Source: a bacterium (lineage in GTDB: Bacteria; Electryoneota; RPQS01). From it: DNA of 32,837 nucleotides. Position numbers and translations under genes: made by a program. Shown here piece by piece: positions 1-8,701 of the stretch. Within the stretch, counting starts at the first letter, position 1. Each line of letters starts with the position of its first letter. The stretch covers positions 1-32,837 of the forward strand of contig JAPKYT010000056.1 in NCBI GenBank assembly GCA_026394155.1, written 5' to 3'. Under the pieces are notes generated by a model that searched no databases, was not told where the DNA came from, and saw nothing but the letters and a program-made list of their open reading frames with translations.

Positions 1-2
1 GA

Positions 3-449
3 TTGATCGCGGGCACGGCCTCGGATAAACTCTTCGGCTCGCGCCGTCCTCCGGTGGCCGCGCTCTTTTTCTTCGGACAGGCGGCCGCGCTGGTGGGATT
101 GCACTTCAGTCAGAATTGGGGCCCGTTCGCTTCGATCTGGATGTTCATGCTGGTTTCGATGTGCATTCAGGGCACGCACAGTTTGCTCTCGGGTGTGGCT
201 TCGATGGATTTCGGCGGCAAGCGGGCGGCGGCTTCGGCGGCGGGACTCTTTGACGGCTGTCAATATCTGGCGGGCGGCGTGGTGGGCTGGGGAATGGGTT
301 GGTTTCTCGACAAATTCGGCTGGGGAAGCTGGACATGGGGCATCATCGGATTCAGTTTGTTAGGCGGATTCCTGATGATTTCGCTCTGGGAAGCCCGCCC
401 CGCTCATCAACTCAAGATTCCTTTCCCGAAAGAGAAAAGCGGGCATTGA
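3..449 (+). CDS. MFS transporter, OPA/GlpT-UhpC-like, C-terminal part (5' end outside window)
   Basis: Translation has MFS-type TM segments and GMGWFLDKFGWGSWTWGIIGFSLLGGFLM at the C-terminus; ORF is open to the window edge. Confidence 0.75.
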   Translation: MIAGTASDKLFGSRRPPVAALFFFGQAAALVGLHFSQNWGPFASIWMFMLVSMCIQGTHSLLSGVASMDFGGKRAAASAAGLFDGCQYLAGGVVGWGMGWFLDKFGWGSWTWGIIGFSLLGGFLMISLWEARPAHQLKIPFPKEKSGH

Positions 450-459
450 TGGGGTTTCC

Positions 460-606
460 GCCGAGCAGGGTTAAGTCTTCGTACCCTGCCGGAATCTGTG
501 GCACGCGAGGGGTGAGGGCACCCACTCGCGGCGGCAGTCGTCTTCGCCTGCCCCGCGTTCCTTTCGCCGAGCCGGATTCAGTCTTCGTACCCCGGCCGGA
601 ATCTGT
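460..606 (+). repeat. Repeat cluster after the MFS gene: two F-type copies (460-499, 566-606) with D (504-530) and J (524-556) modules between
   Basis: GCCGAGCAGGGTTAAGTCTTCGTACCCTGCCGGAATCTGT and GCCGAGCCGGATTCAGTCTTCGTACCCCGGCCGGAATCTGT; left arm recurs at 32768 and, reversed, at 16789-16804. Confidence 0.75.
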
Positions 607-678
607 TCTTATCCGTCATTCTGGATACCGCGCGCTCTTTGTGGCTTCGCGCGCGGGCGTCCGGAATCTCGATCTTTC

Positions 679-708
679 GCCGTTGTCGCTCTCCCGAGCG
701 GCAATGGC
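679..708 (+). repeat. C-family covarying hairpin, copy 1
   Basis: GCCGTTGTCGCTC-TCCC-GAGCGGCAATGGC. Confidence 0.8.
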
Positions 709-743
709 AAGTGTTCATACAAAGCAAAGTAAGAAAATAGAAC

Positions 744-1511
744 ATGAAACTGTATAAGTATCGGCGCGTTAACAACGATACTCTTTCTTCGATTCGCGAA
801 AGCACGCTATGGTTTTCTTCTCCAGCAGATTTTAATGATCCGTACGATTGCCAGTTGAGTATGGACCCGTCTGGAACGAAAGAAGCGTGGCGACTCTTTC
901 TTGTGAATAACCTCCCGTTTGTAAAGAATAGCCCTGTTAGTAAAAATGAATTGATAAGACGTTTTATTGATGACAAGCAAATTCACACACGTCCCGGCTA
1001 TGCCAAAGAGCTATTTCAGCGTGTTATTGATGAAATAAGAAGCAGCATTGGTGTATGTTGCTTCAGTCGAATAGACAACTCTATACCAATGTGGTCGCAC
1101 TATGCGGACGGGCATAAAGGAATCTGTATTGAGTATGATTCCGAGAAAGATATTGGTTTTGGAAATGTCAAAAAAGTTAACTATTCTGAAGAATATCCCA
1201 ATACCAGCATTCGCGACACTAAAGACGAGATAATGAATAAATTAATAACCAGTAAGGCAAGAGCATGGGACTACGAAGATGAATATAGGTTGGTTTCTAA
1301 AACAGGAAAGGTGCCGCTAATGGCAGACAGAAAAAGCATGACAGGTATTATTTTCGGTTGTCTCTGTCCACTGCAAGCCAAAGAAAAAATATTAAACGCA
1401 CTGAAGGCGTATGTCCCAATGCCAAAGCTCTATGAAGCAAAAGCGAAACAAGACAAATATGAAATTAGTATAGTTGAATGTGATGAAAATTCAATTTTGT
1501 GGCGGTATTAG
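744..1511 (+). CDS. DUF2971 domain-containing protein
   Basis: MKLYKYRRVNNDTLSSIRESTLWFSSPADFNDPYDCQ... CCFSRIDNSIPMWSHYADGHKGICIEYD is the typical DUF2971 pattern; visibly AT-richer than its neighbours. Confidence 0.8.
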   Translation: MKLYKYRRVNNDTLSSIRESTLWFSSPADFNDPYDCQLSMDPSGTKEAWRLFLVNNLPFVKNSPVSKNELIRRFIDDKQIHTRPGYAKELFQRVIDEIRSSIGVCCFSRIDNSIPMWSHYADGHKGICIEYDSEKDIGFGNVKKVNYSEEYPNTSIRDTKDEIMNKLITSKARAWDYEDEYRLVSKTGKVPLMADRKSMTGIIFGCLCPLQAKEKILNALKAYVPMPKLYEAKAKQDKYEISIVECDENSILWRY

Positions 1512-1600
1512 TTATCTGATCGCACTGCCGTGCGCGGCTACGGCGATCACAACATAGACTACCTCCCTGCTGTGTCGCCCGTTTGGAGCCATCCGCGCTG

Positions 1601-1642
1601 CCCTCCCCCCTTTGCCAAAAGGGGGGACAGTGGGGGGCTCTT
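1601..1642 (-). repeat. A-family C6/G6 hairpin repeat, inverted orientation
   Basis: CCCCCCTTTGCCAAAAGGGGGGACAGTGGGGGGCTCTT. Confidence 0.75.
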
Positions 1643-1723
1643 GAGAGGCGGGCCAAGCATCTCAACCACTTACTAATCTCTTATTATACAATCAATAAAC
1701 TCTAACTTCAGTAACTCTGCCCC

Positions 1724-1752
1724 TTGACTCTTAAGGTTTTCTGTTGTATATT
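1724..1752 (+). promoter_or_regulatory. Candidate promoter TTGACT-N17-TATATT upstream of the nitrilase gene
   Basis: TTGACT 1724-1729, 17-nt spacer, TATATT 1747-1752 in an AT-rich intergenic region. TATATTTG also fits the Bacteroidetes-type TAnnTTTG element. Confidence 0.5.
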
Positions 1753-1882
1753 TGGAACAATTCGTCTCCCGGTAGGCCAGACTCAAATGCAGCCCGTTTT
1801 CTTCCTGATTTTCGCGCATAAAAACACGTACAAGCCATTAAAAATATTCCCGTAAGGCAGTTCGTTTGGTCAAAAAATATTT

Positions 1883-1927
1883 CCCCCTCCAGTCCCCCCC
1901 CCCGTTCACGGGGGGAACAAGGGGGGT
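1883..1927 (-). repeat. A-family hairpin repeat in the nitrilase gene 5' region
   Basis: CCCCCTCCAGTCCCCCCCCCCGTTCACGGGGGGAACAAGGGGGGT. Confidence 0.75.
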
Positions 1928-1951
1928 CACCTTTCCTTCATCCTTTGACCC

Positions 1952-2743
1952 ATGCGCTTAGGCATCGTCCAATCATCACCGCAGTTTGGCAAGAAGCAGG
2001 AAAATCGCAAGCAGATTGAAGAGCTTGTCGGCGATCAACAGGCGGATTTGTGGATCATGCCCGAGCTCGCGCTCACCGGCTACGAGTTCAAGAACCACGC
2101 CGAAGCGCACGACGTGGCCGAAGCGATTCCGCACGATGACAGCACCAAGTGGCTGGCCGATTTTTGCGGCGAGCGCAATTGCTCGGCGGTTTTGGGCCTG
2201 GCCGAGCGCGACGGACGGCACGTGTACAACACGGCCATTCTCTGCGGGCCGCACCGCTACGTGGGCCGCTACCGCAAGATTCATCTCTTCGACAAGGAAA
2301 AAGAGCGCTTCGACGTCGGCAACTTACCTTTCCCGGTGTTCAACATTGGGCTGGCGCGCGTGGGACTCATGATCTGTTTCGACTGGCGCTATCCCGAAGC
2401 GGCGCGCGCGCTGACTCTGCGCGGAGCACAAGTCATCGCGCATCCCTCCAATCTGGTGATGCCCTTTTGTCAACAGGCAATGATCACCCGCGCTTTGGAG
2501 AACCGCGTGTTCTGCGCGACCGCCAACCGCGTGGGCAGCGAGCGGCACGCGGGCCGCACCGTGCATTTCACCGGCGAATCGCAGATCGTGTCACCCGACG
2601 GCGCGATTCTGCTGACCGCCGCCAAGGACAAGCCGCAGTGCATCGTGACCGAGATGGACCCGCAGACCGCCGACGACAAGCACGCCACGCCGTTCAATGA
2701 TCTTCTGAAAGACCGCCATCCGGAGTTCTACGCGCGTCAGTAA
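1952..2743 (+). CDS. Carbon-nitrogen hydrolase (nitrilase superfamily)
   Basis: MRLGIVQSSPQFG..., WIMPELALTGYEF (Glu), GRYRKIHLFDKE (Lys), GLMICFDWRYPEAARALTLRGA (Cys) match the E-K-C catalytic signature. Confidence 0.9.
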   Translation: MRLGIVQSSPQFGKKQENRKQIEELVGDQQADLWIMPELALTGYEFKNHAEAHDVAEAIPHDDSTKWLADFCGERNCSAVLGLAERDGRHVYNTAILCGPHRYVGRYRKIHLFDKEKERFDVGNLPFPVFNIGLARVGLMICFDWRYPEAARALTLRGAQVIAHPSNLVMPFCQQAMITRALENRVFCATANRVGSERHAGRTVHFTGESQIVSPDGAILLTAAKDKPQCIVTEMDPQTADDKHATPFNDLLKDRHPEFYARQ

Positions 2744-2849
2744 CTCGATTCGCCGACGGGGAAGAGCGGCACGTTGCGAAGTCACGACAAACCTCTGGCA
2801 TTGCTTTTGTGTAGGAGCACGATGACAAGATCAAGATTTCTTACGCAAG

Positions 2850-3716
2850 GTGAGCGAGGATGCCATGAAGGTCAATCGTGTGATGAAATCCGCCGTCGCG
2901 GCCGCACTGCTGATGACCGCTTTTGCCTTGATGGCGGCGGAGTTGGGGCCGGTGATGGACCGCGACGAGGCGCTGGCTCGCCTGCGCGACGGCAACGCCC
3001 GCTTCGTGGCATCGGAGCCGCAGGCATGGAACGCGGGTTCGGAGAGGCGGCAAGAACTTGCCGCCGTGGGTCAGCATCCCATCGCCTGCATTGTCACCTG
3101 CTCGGATGCGCGCGTGCCGCCGGAGATTCTGTTTGACCAGTCGTTAGGCGATTTGTTTGTGGTGCGTCTGGCGGGAAACGTGGTGACGCCGGAAGTGGCC
3201 GCTTCGGTGGAATATGCGGTGGAACATCTGCGCGTGCCGGTGGTGATCGTGTTGGGTCATACGCATTGTGGCGCGATGCAGGCCGCGCTGGAAGCGGGCG
3301 ATCGGGAGACGGCCGGGCCGATGGGCGCATTGTTGGCACGTCTGCGCCGGGCCATCGAATCCGTGCGCGCCAAAGGTTTTGCGGAAGCGGAGCTGTATGA
3401 GGCGGCCATTAATGAGAATGCGCGGCTGGGCGCCGAAGAGCTCTTGCGCAGTTCGCGGGTGGTGGATGAAGCGGCGCAGTCGGGGCGCGTGACCCTGCTC
3501 AGCGCGGTCTATAATCTTTCTGACGGCACGGTTCAATGGCAGATGCAGCTCATGGCGGCGGTGGCTCCCGCCAAAGCCACGCCGCCCAGCGCGCGCGCGG
3601 AGATTCACGCCGACGAAACCAGCAAGCCGCCACAGGTGAGCGCAGTCAAGAACGAGGCCAAGCCGCAACGCAAAGCGGCGGAAGAGCCCGACACCTACGC
3701 GCGGCGTCATCGCTGA
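2850..3716 (+). CDS. Beta-class carbonic anhydrase with N-terminal signal/TM segment and Lys/Pro/Ala-rich C-terminal extension (start may be 2865)
   Basis: CSDARVPPEILFDQSLGDLFVVRLAGNVV and VVIVLGHTHCGAMQAA motifs; hydrophobic N-terminus SAVAAALLMTAFALMAAE. Confidence 0.9.
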   Translation: MSEDAMKVNRVMKSAVAAALLMTAFALMAAELGPVMDRDEALARLRDGNARFVASEPQAWNAGSERRQELAAVGQHPIACIVTCSDARVPPEILFDQSLGDLFVVRLAGNVVTPEVAASVEYAVEHLRVPVVIVLGHTHCGAMQAALEAGDRETAGPMGALLARLRRAIESVRAKGFAEAELYEAAINENARLGAEELLRSSRVVDEAAQSGRVTLLSAVYNLSDGTVQWQMQLMAAVAPAKATPPSARAEIHADETSKPPQVSAVKNEAKPQRKAAEEPDTYARRHR

Positions 3717-3754
3717 AGAGACCCCCCTTTTATCCCCCCGCGAGCAGGGGGAGA
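3714..3754 (+). repeat. A-family hairpin repeat beginning at the carbonic anhydrase stop codon
   Basis: TGAAGAGACCCCCCTTTTATCCCCCCGCGAGCAGGGGGAG. Confidence 0.75.
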
Positions 3755-4029
3755 CGATGCATGCGGGCGGCCCGATGGCCGCCCTTGACTTTTTTCCCTG
3801 TGGGCTCTATCTTTGAGACATGCGCTGAGCAGAACAGGCGCGTATCGCAGTCTGCTCTCGCTCACGAGTTCGGACATACAGTGGGAATGATGGATACCTT
3901 GGACAGCCAGCATACCACGGGCATCATATGTGGTCGACGCAGAGACAGTCACGGCTTCGTGGTTGTGGCATCGGATTCGGCGTACTCGGACACAAGCAGA
4001 TCGGAATTCAGCGTGAAGGAGAGACAGCC

Positions 4030-5007
4030 ATGAAAACGCAATCTCAGATTTGCAGCTGCTACCGCAGCTGTCATATGCTCCTGTGTCTGATCGCACTGCT
4101 GTTGTCCAAAGGCATCGTGTCCGGGCAGACTTTCGGGGATGCCGTTATGGGCTATGAACCGGAGGATGGGTTGGACGTCCCAGCGGCCGCAGCCTGCGCG
4201 TCGCCAAGCTGGCCCGATTCGGGATGCTTCAGTTTTCCGATCATGCTGCGAGGGCATCTACCGGGCATGGGCTATCCTATGCGCTGGGCCATCTTCGCCG
4301 GGCTGAACGACACAGTGGCGGCTTGGATCAATTTCTTCAATCGGACAGACAAGTCATACGCCCTGTCCGATAAGGATTGCGAGCACTGGTATGTTCCGCG
4401 TCTCTATCTCCTCGAAGCCATCGGGCCGGGGGCTGCACCTTTGGCTCAATCCGATAGTCTCGGTTACCGTGTCCGGGGATGGTTCGTGGGAAACGAAAGG
4501 GGCGAGCCACAATCGAAACTCCCGCCACTCCCCGACGGAGGCATGGGTCTGATGATGGACGTTTGGAATCTACCGCAGGGCCGCTTTCAGGTCTGCTTTG
4601 AACCCACTGAGAAGGTGCCGTCGGACTTCCGGGCGATGGGGGGCGGGCTGACCTACGAGTTCTATCCGCCGCGGTCTCTGGCCGACAGCGTCAACGCCTA
4701 TGAGGGGTGCTTCTGGCGGGCGATTTGGGACAAGGACTACGACGCTGCGGAAAAATGGGTGGATGCCATGCTGACAATCAACCCTACCTCCGTGCCCGGA
4801 AACTGGTTCAAGGCTTTTCGAGCGCTGGAAGTTCAGGATACCGCCACGGCCAAACAGGCTCTGGATGATGCCTTGAAGTACCTCAACGACCGCAGCGATC
4901 CGGCCATGCCCGATTCCACCGTGCGGCCCTTATTTCAGGCGGAGAAACTCTACTTGCAGGAGATGGAGAGAGTTCTGAGCGACAATCGCCGCAGGCTCGG
5001 CCCGTGA
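4030..5007 (+). CDS. Secreted hypothetical protein (ORF called from 3928; ATG at 4030 preferred)
   Basis: MKTQSQICSCYRSCHMLLCLIALLLSKGIVSGQ looks like a signal peptide preceded by GGAGAGA; no recognised domain in the rest. Confidence 0.65.
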   Translation: MKTQSQICSCYRSCHMLLCLIALLLSKGIVSGQTFGDAVMGYEPEDGLDVPAAAACASPSWPDSGCFSFPIMLRGHLPGMGYPMRWAIFAGLNDTVAAWINFFNRTDKSYALSDKDCEHWYVPRLYLLEAIGPGAAPLAQSDSLGYRVRGWFVGNERGEPQSKLPPLPDGGMGLMMDVWNLPQGRFQVCFEPTEKVPSDFRAMGGGLTYEFYPPRSLADSVNAYEGCFWRAIWDKDYDAAEKWVDAMLTINPTSVPGNWFKAFRALEVQDTATAKQALDDALKYLNDRSDPAMPDSTVRPLFQAEKLYLQEMERVLSDNRRRLGP

Positions 5008-5033
5008 GGCCACGCCAACTTCGCATTAAAACG

Positions 5034-5062
5034 CGCGGGCGGCTCTCAAGGCCGCCCGCATT
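5034..5062 (+). terminator. Hairpin downstream of the secreted hypothetical protein, possible terminator
   Basis: GCGGGCGGC-TCTCAAG-GCCGCCCGC perfect stem followed by ATTGTGTTT; weak T tract. Confidence 0.4.
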
Positions 5063-5108
5063 GTGTTTGAGAGACTCCGTTCGATGACGAAGCGAAGGAC
5101 ACGCGCGA

Positions 5109-5295
5109 CTATGCATTCATGTCCGACCACTTCCTGGCCATGCGGGCGAAGAGGATGAGCGCCAGCACCGCCTTGTCGCCGTATTGGCCGCAGAAGCAGC
5201 CCGCCAATTTCGAACCCACAAAGCCGCCAATGCCCACCGGGACGTTCACGTAGCCGAGTTAGAGACCTTTCTGCCCACGCGGGTCGAAGGCACAC
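5109..5295 (-). pseudogene. Remnant of a membrane transporter C-terminus (MFS-like)
   Basis: Reverse frame reads FDPRGQKGL*LGYVNVPVGIGGFVGSKLAGCFCGQYGDKAVLALILFARMARKWSDMNA*: transporter-like sequence with an in-frame stop and no intact upstream ORF. Confidence 0.45.
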
Positions 5296-5538
5296 CGGGG
5301 AATGCGCTGAAAGGACCTGCCACTAATCTAAGCTGCAAGTCAGGGAAAAGCAACCGGGAATCGGCAGGTTCTAAGACGCGGTCGCGAGGCAGCGTCCCGG
5401 CCGGATAACCCACTAAACTTTGCGGTCTAAGAGCTGTCTAATCAGCAAGAGACGGAATCGTCTTGACGTGCATCGAAACTTTTCGCACTTTGAGGCGTTA
5501 ATTCTGAGTACCAAAGCAATTGGGCTGGAAAAGACTCC

Positions 5539-6774
5539 ATGAAACGCTGGATTTTCATCCTCATCGCCGCGCTGGCCGTTGTCGCGGCGGTCGTCTGGTG
5601 GCTCGGCTCCTCCTCCCAGAAACGGCAGGCCACTCCCTATCGCATGGGCGTGGCGGATCGCGGGACCGTGCAGACGGTGGTGAGCGCCACCGGTACGGCC
5701 AGTGCCGTGACCACCGTTTCGGTGGGATCGCAGGTTTCGGGCACGATCTTACACATCTACGTGGACTTCAATTCGCCGGTCAAGCAGGGACAGGTCATTG
5801 CCCGCATTGACCCCACGTTCCTGCAAGCCGCGGTCTCCGAAGCCGAAGCCTCTCTGGAGAAAGCCCGGGCCTCGCTTTCGCAAGCGCAGCGGGATTCAAC
5901 CCGGGTGCGCGATCTTTTCGCGCAGAACCTCGCGGCACAGGCGGACTACGACAACGCCCTGACCTCGGTGGAACTGGCGCGGGCGGGCATGCAGCAGGCG
6001 CAGGCGCAGCTTTCGCGGGCGCGCACGAATCTGGCGTATTCGGTCATCACCTCCCCCATTGACGGCGTGGTGATTGCGCGCAACGTGGACGCGGGACAAA
6101 CCGTGGCCGCCAGCTTACAGGCTCCGACGCTTTTCTCCATCGCGCAGGACCTTCACAAGATGCAGATCGAGACGTCCATTGACGAAGCCGACATCGGCGG
6201 TTTGCGCGAGGGCATGAAAGCGAACTTCACCGTAGACAGCTATCCCGACGAGCGCTTTGAAGGAATCATCCGGCAGGTGCGCTTTGCGGCCAAGGTGGAT
6301 CAGAACGTGGTCACCTACCCGGTGATCATTGACGTGGACAATCCTGACCTCAAGTTGATGCCGGGCATGACCGCCAATGTGACCATTGTGACCGCCCGCC
6401 GCGACGACGTGCTGCGCGTGCCGGCCACGGCGCTGCGTTTCAAGCCTTTGGGTACGCAGAACGAAAACAGCAAGAGCGCTTCCACCGGCGGAGCGAGCGG
6501 AAGCGACGGCGCGCGGCGCGCTTCGAGCGGAAAGAACCTGAAACCGCAAGCGGATTCAACGGCAGGCACGAGCGGAACCGCGTATGTCAAGGGCCCGGGC
6601 GGAGTGCCGCAGCCGCGGAGCGTGAGGGCGGGCCTGAACGACGGAACGCGTGCCGAGATTCTCAGCGGTGAAATCTCCCCGGGAGATTCGGTAATTGTCG
6701 GCATGGCGGCGATCACCTCTTCGTCCGCCAGCACCGCGCCCGGCATGACTCCCATGAGACCAGGCGGCCATTGA
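5539..6774 (+). CDS. macA-like: HlyD/MacA-type periplasmic adaptor subunit
   Basis: GTVQTVVSATGTASAVTTVSVGSQVSGTILHIYVDFNSPVKQGQVIARIDPTFL, coiled-coil hairpin, TSPIDGVVIARNVDAGQTV; directly upstream of ABC genes. Confidence 0.9.
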   Translation: MKRWIFILIAALAVVAAVVWWLGSSSQKRQATPYRMGVADRGTVQTVVSATGTASAVTTVSVGSQVSGTILHIYVDFNSPVKQGQVIARIDPTFLQAAVSEAEASLEKARASLSQAQRDSTRVRDLFAQNLAAQADYDNALTSVELARAGMQQAQAQLSRARTNLAYSVITSPIDGVVIARNVDAGQTVAASLQAPTLFSIAQDLHKMQIETSIDEADIGGLREGMKANFTVDSYPDERFEGIIRQVRFAAKVDQNVVTYPVIIDVDNPDLKLMPGMTANVTIVTARRDDVLRVPATALRFKPLGTQNENSKSASTGGASGSDGARRASSGKNLKPQADSTAGTSGTAYVKGPGGVPQPRSVRAGLNDGTRAEILSGEISPGDSVIVGMAAITSSSASTAPGMTPMRPGGH

Positions 6775-7475
6775 TGAGCGGCAGCAACCACAAAATCGTC
6801 ATTTCCGCCCGCGATCTGACCAAAGTCTATCACATGGGCGACGTGGACGTTCATGCGCTGCGCGGCGTGACACTCGAGGTGCAGGCGGGCGAGTTCATCG
6901 CCATCCTCGGTGCGTCGGGTTCCGGCAAGTCCACGCTCATGCACATCATCGGCTGCCTCGACCGGCCGAGCGGCGGCGAGTACGTGCTGAACGGCGAGCA
7001 GGTGTCGCACCTGTCGCGCTCGGCTCTGGCGGGAGTGCGCAACCGCTTCATCGGTTTCGTGTTTCAGGGATTCAATCTGCTGGCGCGCACCTCCGCCGTC
7101 GAAAACGTGGAGCTGCCGCTGATCTACAGCGGCTTGGGAACGCAGGAACGGCACCGGCGCGCGCGCGAAGCCCTCGAACGGGTGGGACTGGCAGATCGCA
7201 TGGATCATCATCCCTCGCAGCTTTCCGGCGGTCAGCAGCAGCGCGTGGCCATCGCCCGCTCTCTGGTCAACAAGCCGGCGCTGCTTTTGGCCGACGAGCC
7301 CACGGGAAATCTGGACACCAAGACGAGCCTTGAGATCATGGATCTTTTTCACGAACTGAACGCCGAGGGCATGACCATCGTTCTCATCACGCACGAAGCG
7401 GACATCGGCGCGCATGCGCGGCGGCGGATTACACTGCGCGACGGGCTGATCGTCGGCGAGGAGGGTACGCGATGA
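6771..7475 (+). CDS. ABC transporter ATP-binding protein (MacB/LolD family)
   Basis: Walker A GASGSGKST, LSGGQQQRVAIARSL signature, LLADEPTGNLD; ATGA overlap with the upstream gene. Confidence 0.95.
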   Translation: MMSGSNHKIVISARDLTKVYHMGDVDVHALRGVTLEVQAGEFIAILGASGSGKSTLMHIIGCLDRPSGGEYVLNGEQVSHLSRSALAGVRNRFIGFVFQGFNLLARTSAVENVELPLIYSGLGTQERHRRAREALERVGLADRMDHHPSQLSGGQQQRVAIARSLVNKPALLLADEPTGNLDTKTSLEIMDLFHELNAEGMTIVLITHEADIGAHARRRITLRDGLIVGEEGTR

Positions 7476-8692
7476 ACGTTCTGGTGTTGCTGCGCGTCTG
7501 CCTGCGCGCGCTGCTGCGCAACAAGATGCGCTCGTTTCTCACCATGTTAGGCATCGTCATCGGCGTGGCGGCGGTGATTTCCATGGTCGGAATCACCAGC
7601 GGCGCGCGGGAATCGGTCAATCAGCAGATCGCCTCGCTCGGCGACAACGTGTTCATGATTTTTTCCGGCAGCACCAATCGCAGCGGCACGCGCACGGGCT
7701 GGGGCAGCCGCTCGAATATCACCAGCGACGACGTGGAGGCGCTGCGCACGCAGTGCCCGAGCGTGCGTTACGTCACGCCCTCGGTGCGCGTGAGCTCGCA
7801 AATCCTTTACGGCAGTCAGAATTGGTCTTCGCAGGTCATGGGCGTTACTCCCGAATTCAACGACATCCGCCGCTACGAAGTGGTGAACGGGCGCATGTTC
7901 AACGACACCGACGTGCGCGGCGCGGCCAAGGTGTGCGTGATCGGCCAGACGGTGGTGGACAACCTGTTTCAGGGAAGCGACCCGGTGGGGCAGACGATCC
8001 GCATCCGCCGCCTGCCGTTTGAGGTCATCGGGGTGTTAGGGGCGAAGGGGCAGGCGGCCATGGGACAGGATCAGGACGACGTCGTTCTCATTCCCAACAC
8101 CACGGCCTCCAAGAAATTCTACGGCGGCGACACGCGGGTGAACATGGTCTTCGGCTCGGCCGCCAGTGCCGCGGCCATCGCCAATGCGCAGCAGGAAATG
8201 ACGGACATTCTGCGCATGCGGCACCGCATCGGGCCAAGCGACGACGACGATTTCGTGATTCGCACGCAGGCCGACATCGCGAGCACGGTGGAGCAATCGT
8301 CGCGCACCATGACGATTCTTTTGGGATCGGTGGCGCTGGTCTCGCTCTTGGTGGGCGGCATCGGGATTATGAACATCATGCTGGTGAGCGTGACCGAGCG
8401 CACGCGCGAGATCGGCATTCGCATGTCGGTGGGCGCGCGGCAGAGCGACATTCTGTGGCAGTTCCTGCTTGAATCGCTGATGCTGGCCGCGCTCGGCGGC
8501 TTGTTGGGAGTGCTGTTAGGGGTTGGAGTTTCCGCCACCATCAGCAAGTTTGCCGGCTGGGTGACGGAAGTTTCGCCGGTGGCCGCGGTGGTGGCGGTCT
8601 CGTTTGCGGGGCTGGTGGGCATTTTCTTCGGTTTCTATCCGGCACGCAAGGCCTCGCTCTTAGATCCGATTGAAGCGCTGAGATACGAGTAG
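7472..8692 (+). CDS. ABC transporter permease, MacB type (FtsX domain)
   Basis: RNKMRSFLTMLGIVIGVAAVISMVGITSGA N-terminus; VGGIGIMNIMLVSVTERTREIGIRMSVGARQSDI; C-terminal YPARKASLLDPIEALRYE. Confidence 0.95.
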   Translation: MNVLVLLRVCLRALLRNKMRSFLTMLGIVIGVAAVISMVGITSGARESVNQQIASLGDNVFMIFSGSTNRSGTRTGWGSRSNITSDDVEALRTQCPSVRYVTPSVRVSSQILYGSQNWSSQVMGVTPEFNDIRRYEVVNGRMFNDTDVRGAAKVCVIGQTVVDNLFQGSDPVGQTIRIRRLPFEVIGVLGAKGQAAMGQDQDDVVLIPNTTASKKFYGGDTRVNMVFGSAASAAAIANAQQEMTDILRMRHRIGPSDDDDFVIRTQADIASTVEQSSRTMTILLGSVALVSLLVGGIGIMNIMLVSVTERTREIGIRMSVGARQSDILWQFLLESLMLAALGGLLGVLLGVGVSATISKFAGWVTEVSPVAAVVAVSFAGLVGIFFGFYPARKASLLDPIEALRYE

Positions 8693-8701
8693 GCAATATT
8701 C

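Noticed and set aside
6315-7415. 366-aa minus-strand ORF
   Set aside because: Antisense shadow of the macA-like and ABC ATPase genes in high-GC DNA; Arg/His/Ala-rich translation with no recognisable domain.
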